From contig JBHBQE010000002.1 of NCBI GenBank assembly GCA_041776485.1, positions 124,001 to 188,000 of the forward strand: a stretch of 64,000 bases of DNA, in the 5' to 3' direction. The DNA is from JBHBQE01 sp041776485. Lineage in GTDB: Bacteria > Bacillota > Clostridia > Lachnospirales > Lachnospiraceae. Shown one piece after another: positions 1-8,359 of this stretch; within the stretch, counting starts at the first letter, position 1, and each line of letters starts with the position of its first letter. The notes beneath the pieces are model-generated. The model was not told the origin of the DNA, did not search any database, and saw nothing but the letters and a program-made list of their open reading frames with translations. Made by a program: the position numbers and the translations under genes.

Positions 1-993
1 GCAGTGGACGCTATGGGTGGGGATAACGCTCCCCATGAGATAGTAGAGGGTGCATTATCTGCACTGAATGGAAATGAAAATATAAATATTGTGTTGTTGG
101 GCAATCAGGAAGCGGAAAAATGTATTCCCAATGATTTTTTTGCCAAGGATAGACTTACCTTTGTTGAGACTAAAGAGAATATTGAAATGGCGGAAAATCC
201 TGTTCGCGCCATTAGACAGAAAAAGGATTCCTCTTTAGTTGTTGGCTTTAATATGCTTAAAAATAAAGAGGTCGATGCTTTTGTATCCGCAGGTAATACA
301 GGAGCTGTATTGGCTGGGGGTCAATTTATTGCGGGAACAATCCCGGGCGTAAAAAGGAGCCCTTTGGCGCCTCTGTTGCCTACGAAAAGATCCCACTGTC
401 TGTTGGTGGATTGTGGTGCTAATGTGGATGCAAAGCCTGAATATTTGCTTCAGTTTGCAATAATGGGAAGTATATATATGGAGAGCATACTTCAAAGGAA
501 AAATCCTAAGGTTGCTCTTGTAAATATTGGAACTGAAAAAGAAAAGGGCAATGCTTTGGTTAAGGCAGCATACCCCCTTTTAGAGGGCTGTAAAAGCATT
601 AATTTTGTGGGGAATATAGAGGCAAGGGATATTCCTAAGGGTGAGGTGGATATTGTTGTGTGTGAAGCCTTTACCGGAAATGTACTGTTAAAAACCTATG
701 AGGGTGTATCTACTGTTATGATGGATATTATGAAGGAGGCATTCATTAAGAATACCATAACAAAAATAGGTGCACTTATGGTGAAAAAATCCATTAAGGA
801 CAGACTTAAAGTTCTATTAAGCTCTGAAAACGGAGGTGCTCCTCTTCTGGGATTAAACGGACTGGTGGTTAAGGTACATGGTAATGCCACCAGGGCAGAA
901 ATAAAAAATTCTATATTGCAATGTGAGCTGTTTACAAAGCAGAATGTTACAGAAATAATGAGAGAAATGTTTTCCGGCAATTCTTATATTTAA
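1..993 (+). CDS. plsX: Phosphate acyltransferase PlsX (5' end cut by window)
   Basis: PlsX converts acyl-ACP and phosphate to acyl-phosphate, the acyl donor for PlsY in the first step of phosphatidic acid synthesis at the membrane. The reading frame is already open at base 1 (A-V-D-A-M-G-G-D-N-A-P), and this motif is the family's N-terminal signature normally preceded by only a few residues, so just the first codons are missing. Later family motifs are VSAGNTGA near residue 95 and the E-A-F-T-G-N-V-L-L-K segment near 225. The stop is at 991-993, 24 bases before acpP, its usual functional partner. Visible length (about 330 residues) is normal. Confidence 0.96.
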   Translation, partial: AVDAMGGDNAPHEIVEGALSALNGNENINIVLLGNQEAEKCIPNDFFAKDRLTFVETKENIEMAENPVRAIRQKKDSSLVVGFNMLKNKEVDAFVSAGNTGAVLAGGQFIAGTIPGVKRSPLAPLLPTKRSHCLLVDCGANVDAKPEYLLQFAIMGSIYMESILQRKNPKVALVNIGTEKEKGNALVKAAYPLLEGCKSINFVGNIEARDIPKGEVDIVVCEAFTGNVLLKTYEGVSTVMMDIMKEAFIKNTITKIGALMVKKSIKDRLKVLLSSENGGAPLLGLNGLVVKVHGNATRAEIKNSILQCELFTKQNVTEIMREMFSGNSYI

Positions 994-1017
994 TTTTAGA
1001 AAGGATAATTTTTTGCC

Positions 1018-1248
1018 ATGGAATTTGATATGTTAAAGGGAATTATTAGTGATGTACTTGGCATTTCAGAGGATGAAATCACTATGGAATCCAGCTTTGT
1101 TGATGATTTGGGTGCAGATTCAATAGATATTTTTCAAATCATTATGAGTATTGAAGAGGAGCTGGATATTGAGGTTGATACTGATATAGCAGAGGACATT
1201 AAAACCGTGGGTGAAGCCTTTGAACTTATAAAGAGCACAGTTGGGTAA
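1018..1248 (+). CDS. acpP: Acyl carrier protein
   Basis: This is a small acidic protein (76 aa) that carries growing acyl chains on a phosphopantetheine arm during fatty acid and phospholipid synthesis. The attachment motif D-L-G-A-D-S-I-D is visible, with the modified serine at residue 35. Helix II/III acidic residues (EEELDIEVD) are typical of the face that docks partner enzymes. An AGAAAGGA ribosome site lies upstream of the ATG at 1018; Met5 is a possible alternative start. It lies between plsX and rnc, as in many Firmicutes. Confidence 0.95.
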   Translation: MEFDMLKGIISDVLGISEDEITMESSFVDDLGADSIDIFQIIMSIEEELDIEVDTDIAEDIKTVGEAFELIKSTVG

Positions 1249-1251
1249 TTT

Positions 1252-1950
1252 TTGAAGTACACTCTTGAGGATTTCCAGAACCAAATAGGTATTGAGTTTA
1301 AAAATAAGGAACTAATCAGACTTGCTCTAACTCATACCTCACATGCTAATGATAACAAAGCAGGCCTCTTACAGAATAATGAGAGGCTTGAGTTTTTAGG
1401 AGATGCAGTACTTGAGCTTGTTTCCAGCGAGCTTCTGTATCTTAAATTCACTGATAAAAATGAGGGTGAGCTAAGTAAGCTTAGAGCCGGTCTGGTATGT
1501 GAAAAGGCATTGGCAGAAGCTGCCAGAAAGATTGCTCTTTCTGACTATGTATTTCTAGGCAGAGGTGAGGAGAAAAATGGAGGGAGAAGCCGAGCTTCCA
1601 TAATATCGGATTGTCTTGAGGCTGTCATAGGAGCTATATATCTTGATTCAGGACTTGAAAAGGCAAGAGAATTTATAGAAAAGTACATTCTTGAGAATAT
1701 AGAGGAGAATCAGGTATACAAGGACAGTAAAACCGCTTTGCAGGAGATTTTGCAGGCAAGGGGCAAGGCTCCGGTTTATAATGTTATTGGGGAAGAAGGT
1801 CCCGATCATAAAAAGATATTTAATGTAGCTGTTAATGATGGGATAAGTATTCTAGGTTATGGCATAGGCTATAATAAAAAGTCAGCAGAGCAAATGGCAG
1901 CTAAAAATGCAATAGAAGCTTTGCAAAGAGAAAAGGGTATATGTATTTAA
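1252..1950 (+). CDS. rnc: Ribonuclease III
   Basis: RNase III is a dimeric double-strand-specific endonuclease that processes rRNA precursors and structured mRNAs. The catalytic signature E-R-L-E-F-L-G-D lies at residues 44-51 and the second acidic site (D-C-L-E-A-V-I-G-A) near 120; a dsRNA-binding domain fills about 157-226. The 232-aa length is standard. The start is a TTG at 1252, three bases after the acpP stop, implying translational coupling. The 3' end overlaps the smc start by 10 bases. Confidence 0.95.
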   Translation: MKYTLEDFQNQIGIEFKNKELIRLALTHTSHANDNKAGLLQNNERLEFLGDAVLELVSSELLYLKFTDKNEGELSKLRAGLVCEKALAEAARKIALSDYVFLGRGEEKNGGRSRASIISDCLEAVIGAIYLDSGLEKAREFIEKYILENIEENQVYKDSKTALQEILQARGKAPVYNVIGEEGPDHKKIFNVAVNDGISILGYGIGYNKKSAEQMAAKNAIEALQREKGICI

Positions 1951-4900
1951 AATCAATTGAAATGCATGGCTTTAAGTCCTTTGCAGGACGTTTCGTGCTA
2001 AGTTTTAACGAGGGAATAACAGGAATTGTAGGTCCAAACGGTTCAGGGAAGTCAAATGTCTCTGACGCCGTAAGATGGGTTTTGGGTGAGCAAAGTGCCA
2101 AAACTCTGCGTGGTGCCAATATGCAGGATGTTATTTTTTCCGGTACAGAGAGCAGAAAAGCTCTCTCTTTTGCGTATGTGTGTCTGACTTTGGATAATTC
2201 TGACCATATTCTGCCTCTGGATTATGATGAGGTGAGCATATCAAGGCGAATTTATCGCTCCGGAGAAAGTGAATATCAGATTAACAAAGTAAACTGCAGG
2301 TTAAAGGATGTACAGGAGCTGTTTTATGATACGGGAATCGGTAAGGAGGGCTATTCCATTATCGGTCAAGGTCAAATAGAAAGGATTTTGTCATCTAAGC
2401 CCGAAGAGCGACGAGAGATATTTGACGAGGCGGTTGGTATTGTAAAGTATAAAAAAAGAAAGGAAGCCTCCCTTAAAAGGTTAAAGGAGGAGGAAGATAA
2501 TCTTGCCCGTATTGAAGATGTGGTGGGAGAGCTTACAGATCGTATAGGTCCATTGAAGAGTCAGGCTGACATTGCCAGAGAGTTTTTGACTATAAAGGAA
2601 AGACAAAGGGCTTTAGATATTAATTTATTCCTGTTGGAGGAAGAAAATACAGAGCGTGAAACAGAGGAATTAAATAAACAAAAGTCCGATTTATCTGCCG
2701 GTATTGATGAGCTGAATAAAGAGGAAAAAAGACTTGAAAGTCAGTTTGAGGAATTTAGCAGGGAACTTGGAGAGATAGATGAGAAAATCCGGGTTCTCAG
2801 AAATAGGGAGAGGGAAGTATCCGACAAAAAGGGTGATATGGCATCCAAGATAAAGATTTTAGAGGAGAGAATCAATTCCGGCTTTAATCTGATGGAAACC
2901 CTCTCTGAAAGAGAAAAAAGCATTGAAGTTCAGCTTGCTGATAATAAAGAGGAGCTGGGGAAATATAAAACTAAGCATGAAAAAGACAGCAAGGTATTGG
3001 AAACTGCCACAGAAAAGCTTAGGTCTGCCATTAAATATTCCAATGATTTAAATGAGGAAATAAAGAATCTTACAACAAAGACAGAGGAGCTTAATAAGAG
3101 TCTGCTTTCCCTTAAAGATAATAGGCTTGAAGTTATAAGTGAAAAGCAAAAGTATGAAACCAGAATAGAGCAGATTAATATTCAAAAGGCAACCCTGACC
3201 CAAAGACAGCTGGAGCATGGGACTCAGCTTGAAAATTTAAGTAATAACTTAAATTCCTTAAAGGAGGAGTTTTTTAGCCTAAGTGATGAATATGAGGCTG
3301 TAAAGGCAGAGGAGGAAAGCTGTCAAGCCAGGGCTAATTCCTTTGAGGATAAAATGGAAGATACCAGGAATGCTATTGAGGAGGCAGGTAAAACACTTGT
3401 TTCTCTTCGTACCAGACGTGAAACTATAAAGAATATTGCAGAGCGCTATGAGGGTTATGGCGGGGCTGTAAGGAATATTATGGAAAGGCAGCAGTCATTC
3501 CCGGGAGTGGTGGATGTGGTTGCCAATTTATTCTTTACGGATAAAAAATACGAAACAGCCATTGAAACTGCCCTGGGAGGAGCTTTACAAAATATCGTCA
3601 CAAGAGATGAAAAATCAGCAGGAGAATGTATAGACTTTTTGAAGAAAAATCGTCATGGCAGAGTCACATTTTTGCCAGTTACCTCAGTAAAGCCCCATGA
3701 GGAATTTAAGTATAAAGAGGCATTAAATGAGGAGGGCGCCATAGCCCTTGCGTCAGAGCTTATAACCTGTGACAGTGATTTTATAGATATCGGTGAGTTC
3801 TTGCTGGGGCGGATTTTGGTGTGTACCGATTATAATTTTGCCCTTAAAATAGCGAAAAAATATAAATACAGATTAAATATAGTTACTCTTGAGGGAGAAC
3901 AGCTCCGTCCCGGTGGTTCCGTCACAGGAGGCTCTTATAGAAACAGTTCCAATCTTATGGGCAGAACAAGGGAACTTGACGAGCTTCTTTCCAACATTAG
4001 GGATATAGAAGAGAATATAGAAGGCTACAGTAAAAAACTTGAAGAATATCAGATTGCCAGAGATTTGGCAGAAAAAGAGCTTAAGGAAAAGATAAAGAAA
4101 AGAGAAGAGGGTGCAATTATTCTTAATACGAAGAGTATAGCCCTTAAACAAATAGAAACAGAGCTATCTTCGCTGGCGCAGAAAAAGGAGGATAGGATAA
4201 ATGAAAGAGCAGATTTGGAAAAATCAGCAGCAGAGCTTTTGGTTAAAAAAGAGGAAATTTCCATTATTTTAGAATCTACCTTAAATCAGGAGGAGGAAAT
4301 CAACGAAAGTATAACCGAGTTATCTGAAAAAATAGACGAGAATACATATTTATTGGATACTGCCACAAGAAATCTAAATGAAATCCAAATAGAAGAGGCA
4401 AATGCCAAGTCGGAAACCTCTTTTTCCAGTCAAAATATGGAAAGGCTTAAGCTGGAAATTAACAGGCTTGAGGATGAGCTTAAGGGTATTGGAGAAAAAA
4501 AAGAAGAAATTTTACGGGAACGCGGTGAAAATACCCGGGAAATTGAAAATATAAAAAATAATATTGTAGAGTCTGATACTTCATTTAAACAGTTATTGGC
4601 AGACATTGAAGAAGTCCAAATGCTGAGGGATGAAAAGCAAAAGGAAAATAAGAGCTTTCTTTTGGAAAAGGATAGAATATCCAAAGAGCTTGGTAATTTG
4701 GAGAAAGAGGGTATAAGGCTGGAGGCAAAGATTGAGCATATAAATGAGGCTAAAACCCAAAGAGCCGACCGTATTTGGGAGGAATATGAGCTTACCTACC
4801 ATAATGCCATGGCATACAGGAAAGAGGATATGTCTGACAGGGATAGGATGTCCAGGGAATTGTCGGAAATAGCTTCAAGGCTTCGCAATATGGGTCCTGT

Positions 4901-5498
4901 AAATACGGCAGCGATAGAGGAATATGCCAATGTTAGCGAGAGATATGAGTTTTTAACCTCCCAATGCGAAGATTTAAAGGAGGCCAGAGAAAGACTTTTA
5001 GATATAATTGATGATTTAAACGTACAGATGCAGGATAAATTTAAGGAGGGCTTTGCTGAAATCTCCAGAGAATTTGACAGGGTATTTAAGGAGCTTTTTG
5101 GCGGTGGTGAGGGAAAGCTTGTACTTTCTGATGAAAAGGATTTATTAGAGAGCGGTATCAGTATTATTGCCCAGCCGCCGGGAAAAAAGCTTTCCAATAT
5201 GATGCAGCTTTCCGGTGGGGAAAAATCCCTTACTGCTATCGCAATTTTATTTGCTATATTAAATTTAAAGCCCTCTCCGTTCTGTCTTTTAGATGAGATT
5301 GAGGCTGCTTTGGATGAACAAAATGTAGATAGATTTTCTAAATATTTAGGTAAGCTTACAGATAATACTCAGTTTATAATTATAACCCATAGACGAGGAA
5401 CTATGAATGCAGCAGACAGATTATATGGTATAACCATGCAGGAGAAGGGTATTTCTACATTGGTATCCGTAAGCTTAATAGAGGATGAATTGGAATAA
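1941..5498 (+). CDS. smc: Chromosome segregation ATPase SMC
   Basis: SMC is the condensin core that organises and segregates the nucleoid, working with ScpA/ScpB (not in this window). The Walker A motif G-P-N-G-S-G-K-S-N is at residues 31-39. Two long coiled-coil arms rich in E/K/L flank a globular hinge at about 510-670, and the C-terminal head carries the ABC signature L-S-G-G-E-K near residue 1090 and Walker B L-L-D-E-I-E-A-A-L-D. Full length at 1185 aa. The stop overlaps the ftsY start in a TAATG arrangement. Confidence 0.97.
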   Translation: MYLKSIEMHGFKSFAGRFVLSFNEGITGIVGPNGSGKSNVSDAVRWVLGEQSAKTLRGANMQDVIFSGTESRKALSFAYVCLTLDNSDHILPLDYDEVSISRRIYRSGESEYQINKVNCRLKDVQELFYDTGIGKEGYSIIGQGQIERILSSKPEERREIFDEAVGIVKYKKRKEASLKRLKEEEDNLARIEDVVGELTDRIGPLKSQADIAREFLTIKERQRALDINLFLLEEENTERETEELNKQKSDLSAGIDELNKEEKRLESQFEEFSRELGEIDEKIRVLRNREREVSDKKGDMASKIKILEERINSGFNLMETLSEREKSIEVQLADNKEELGKYKTKHEKDSKVLETATEKLRSAIKYSNDLNEEIKNLTTKTEELNKSLLSLKDNRLEVISEKQKYETRIEQINIQKATLTQRQLEHGTQLENLSNNLNSLKEEFFSLSDEYEAVKAEEESCQARANSFEDKMEDTRNAIEEAGKTLVSLRTRRETIKNIAERYEGYGGAVRNIMERQQSFPGVVDVVANLFFTDKKYETAIETALGGALQNIVTRDEKSAGECIDFLKKNRHGRVTFLPVTSVKPHEEFKYKEALNEEGAIALASELITCDSDFIDIGEFLLGRILVCTDYNFALKIAKKYKYRLNIVTLEGEQLRPGGSVTGGSYRNSSNLMGRTRELDELLSNIRDIEENIEGYSKKLEEYQIARDLAEKELKEKIKKREEGAIILNTKSIALKQIETELSSLAQKKEDRINERADLEKSAAELLVKKEEISIILESTLNQEEEINESITELSEKIDENTYLLDTATRNLNEIQIEEANAKSETSFSSQNMERLKLEINRLEDELKGIGEKKEEILRERGENTREIENIKNNIVESDTSFKQLLADIEEVQMLRDEKQKENKSFLLEKDRISKELGNLEKEGIRLEAKIEHINEAKTQRADRIWEEYELTYHNAMAYRKEDMSDRDRMSRELSEIASRLRNMGPVNTAAIEEYANVSERYEFLTSQCEDLKEARERLLDIIDDLNVQMQDKFKEGFAEISREFDRVFKELFGGGEGKLVLSDEKDLLESGISIIAQPPGKKLSNMMQLSGGEKSLTAIAILFAILNLKPSPFCLLDEIEAALDEQNVDRFSKYLGKLTDNTQFIIITHRRGTMNAADRLYGITMQEKGISTLVSVSLIEDELE

Positions 5499-6415
5499 TG
5501 GCAAACGAAGGATTTTTTGAGAAACTAAAATCAGGACTTAAGAAAACTAAAGATGGCTTTGTAAAGGATATGGATATCCTTTTTAACGGAAGCTATGAGT
5601 TAGATGAGGATTTCTATGAGGAATTGGAGGAAATACTTATTATGGGAGATGTGGGAATAAAAACCACAGAAACCATTTTGCAGGAATTAGAGGAGGCAGT
5701 GGACGAAAATCGAATTAGGGATCCTAAGGAGGCAAAGTCGCTGCTGATACAAATATTAGCTGATAAGGTAAAAGGTGATAATGAAAATTTCCTGATTAAA
5801 AGCCCTGCAGTTATCCTTATTGTTGGAGTAAATGGAGTGGGTAAAACCACCACGGTGGGAAAGCTTGCGGATAAATATACCAAAGAAGGGAAAAGTGTGA
5901 TTATTGCAGCTGCCGACAGTTTTAGAGCTGCTGCCGTGGAGCAATTGCAGGAATGGGCAAACAGAGCAGGCTGCAGTATGGTGGGAAGCAGCAATAATTC
6001 TGACCCTGCGTCAGTAGTCTATGATGGTATTATGAGTGCAAAGGCAAAAAATGCAGATATATTGCTGGTAGACACTGCAGGGAGACTTCATAATAAGAAA
6101 AACCTGATGAACGAGCTGGAGAAAATAAATAGAATAATAGACAGAGAATTTCCCCAGGCACAAAGAGAGACATTATGTGTTTTGGACTCCACCACAGGGC
6201 AGAATGCACTGGTGCAGGCAAGGGAGTTTAATGAGGTGACAGGACTTAGCGGTCTTGTGCTTACCAAAATGGACGGAACCGCCAAGGGAGGCATAGCGAT
6301 AGCTATATGCTCTGAGCTTAGTCTTCCCATTAGATATATTGGAGTGGGAGAAAAAGCGAGTGATTTGGATACCTTTAATCCGAACTCCTTTGTAGAAGCA
6401 TTATTTAATATGTAG
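5498..6415 (+). CDS. ftsY: Signal recognition particle receptor FtsY
   Basis: FtsY is the SRP-receptor GTPase that docks SRP-ribosome complexes at the membrane for co-translational insertion. The NG domain is complete: P-loop G-V-N-G-V-G-K-T-T, the D-T-A-G-R motif, and T-K-M-D-G-T-A-K-G-G near the C-terminus. At 305 aa it lacks the long acidic A domain of enterobacterial FtsY, as is normal in Gram-positives. It is translationally coupled to smc (1-base overlap). Confidence 0.96.
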   Translation: MANEGFFEKLKSGLKKTKDGFVKDMDILFNGSYELDEDFYEELEEILIMGDVGIKTTETILQELEEAVDENRIRDPKEAKSLLIQILADKVKGDNENFLIKSPAVILIVGVNGVGKTTTVGKLADKYTKEGKSVIIAAADSFRAAAVEQLQEWANRAGCSMVGSSNNSDPASVVYDGIMSAKAKNADILLVDTAGRLHNKKNLMNELEKINRIIDREFPQAQRETLCVLDSTTGQNALVQAREFNEVTGLSGLVLTKMDGTAKGGIAIAICSELSLPIRYIGVGEKASDLDTFNPNSFVEALFNM

Positions 6416-6434
6416 TAAGCTGTGAGGATATATT

Positions 6435-8351
6435 TTGAGTAATAAGTATGATGAAAGCAGTATTTCAGTACTGGAGGGATTAGAGGCGGTTAGGGAAAGA
6501 CCGGGAATGTACATCGGTTCCCTTTCCTATAAGGGACTTAATCACCTTATTTATGAAATTGTGGATAATGCAGTGGATGAGCATTTGGCAGGTCACTGTA
6601 ATAATATTTATGTAACCTTAGAGGCAGACGGCTCTGCTACCATCGAGGATGACGGCAGGGGTATTCCTGTGGGCATGCACTCTAAGGGGGTTTCTGCTGC
6701 CAGACTGGTATTTTCCACCTTGCATGCCGGAGGGAAATTTGATTCTAATGCCTATAAAACCAGTGGTGGTCTGCATGGTGTAGGTTCTTCTGTGGTAAAT
6801 GCTCTTTCAGAGTATATGGAGATAAAAATTTTCAGAGGCGGTCATATATATCAGGACAGATTCGAAAGGGGGATTCCCGTTTTAAAGCTTAAGGACGGAC
6901 TTTTAGAAACCATAGGAAAGACCAGAAAAACAGGGACGTGGGTGCATTTTCTGCCGGATAGTACCATATTTGAAAAAACAGTGTTTCGCGAGGATGATAT
7001 AAAAAGTCGTATGCACGAAACCGCCTATTTAAATCCCGGACTTACTATTTATTATGAGGACAAAAGACCGGAAAGTGCAGAAACCCGGGTATATCACGAA
7101 GAAAATGGGATTTGCGGCTTTGTAGAGGATATAGACCGGAATAAGGAAGCTATCTGCGAGGTTATTTATTTTAAGGGCGAGGCGGAGGATATTGAGGTAG
7201 AGATTGCCTTTAGATTCTGCAATGAGTTCCATGAGGAAATCCTTGGATTTTGTAATAATATTTTTAATGCCGAGGGGGGAACCCATATTACAGGATTTAA
7301 AACTACCTTTACTACTGTAATGAATAATTATGCCAGAGAAATCGGCATTTTAAAGGAAAAGGACTCCAACTTTACGGGAGCAGATTTAAGGGCGGGAATG
7401 ACCTGTGTTATTTCTATAAAGCATAAGGATCCGCGGTTTGAGGGACAGACTAAAACCAAGCTGGACAATCCCGACGCAGCCAAGGCGGTTTCCAAAGTTA
7501 CCGGTGAAAATTTAACCTTGTTTTTTGACAGAAATCTAGAAACATTAAGATCTATATTATCCTGTGCTCAAAAGGCAGCTAAGATAAGAAAAGCAGAGGA
7601 GAAAACCAAGACTAATCTTCTGACAAAACAGAAATTTTCTTTTGATACCAATGGGAAGCTTGCCAACTGCGAAAATCGTGACCCTAAAAAATGTGAAATT
7701 TTTATTGTGGAGGGGGATTCTGCCGGAGGGAGTGCAAAGACCGCAAGAAACAGAAATTATCAGGCAATTTTACCCATAAGAGGAAAAATCCTAAATGTGG
7801 AAAAGGCAAGTATTGATAAGGTGTTGGCAAATGCTGAGATTAAAACTATGATTAATGCATTTGGCTGTGGCTTTTCTGAGGGATATGGGAATGATTTTGA
7901 TATATCAAAGCTTAGGTATGATAAAATAATTATTATGGCGGATGCGGATGTGGACGGAGCGCATATTTCCACGCTTCTGCTTACACTGTTCTACCGTTTT
8001 ATGCCGGAGCTTATATATGAGGGACATATTTATTTGGCAATGCCGCCATTGTATAAAGCTATGCCCCAAAAGGGAAATGAGGAGTATTTATATGATGACG
8101 CAGCCTTAGAGAGATACCGAAAGAGTCATAAGTCACCCTTTACCCTTCAAAGGTATAAGGGACTTGGAGAAATGGATGCGGAACAGCTTTGGGAAACCAC
8201 CCTGAATCCTGAAACCAGACATTTAAGGCAGGTATTAATAGAGGATGGAAGAATGGCGTCAAGTGTAACAGAGATACTGATGGGTAACGAGGTGGCACCC
8301 AGAAGAAATTTTATTTATAAAAGGGCAAAGGAAGCTAATTTAGATATCTAA
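6435..8351 (+). CDS. parE: Type II topoisomerase ATPase subunit (ParE/GyrB family)
   Basis: This is the ATPase and Toprim subunit of a type II topoisomerase (638 aa). The GHKL ATPase part shows N-A-V-D-E near residue 48, D-D-G-R-G-I and G-L-H-G-V-G; the Toprim part has E-G-D-S-A-G-G-S and D-A-D-V-D-G-A-H. The C-terminal E-x-A-P-R-R-x-F-I motif is present. The start is a TTG at 6435 behind a GTGAGGATA leader. Its partner follows 8 bases later. ParE is preferred over GyrB because Clostridia usually keep gyrB-gyrA next to dnaA and because the partner lacks a gyrase box; sequence similarity alone does not settle this. Confidence 0.75.
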   Translation: MSNKYDESSISVLEGLEAVRERPGMYIGSLSYKGLNHLIYEIVDNAVDEHLAGHCNNIYVTLEADGSATIEDDGRGIPVGMHSKGVSAARLVFSTLHAGGKFDSNAYKTSGGLHGVGSSVVNALSEYMEIKIFRGGHIYQDRFERGIPVLKLKDGLLETIGKTRKTGTWVHFLPDSTIFEKTVFREDDIKSRMHETAYLNPGLTIYYEDKRPESAETRVYHEENGICGFVEDIDRNKEAICEVIYFKGEAEDIEVEIAFRFCNEFHEEILGFCNNIFNAEGGTHITGFKTTFTTVMNNYAREIGILKEKDSNFTGADLRAGMTCVISIKHKDPRFEGQTKTKLDNPDAAKAVSKVTGENLTLFFDRNLETLRSILSCAQKAAKIRKAEEKTKTNLLTKQKFSFDTNGKLANCENRDPKKCEIFIVEGDSAGGSAKTARNRNYQAILPIRGKILNVEKASIDKVLANAEIKTMINAFGCGFSEGYGNDFDISKLRYDKIIIMADADVDGAHISTLLLTLFYRFMPELIYEGHIYLAMPPLYKAMPQKGNEEYLYDDAALERYRKSHKSPFTLQRYKGLGEMDAEQLWETTLNPETRHLRQVLIEDGRMASSVTEILMGNEVAPRRNFIYKRAKEANLDI

Positions 8352-8359
8352 GGAATATT

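Noticed and set aside
4796..5197. Long antisense reading frames within smc, groEL and parC
   Set aside because: They lack ribosome sites and follow the codon pattern of the strong gene on the other strand.
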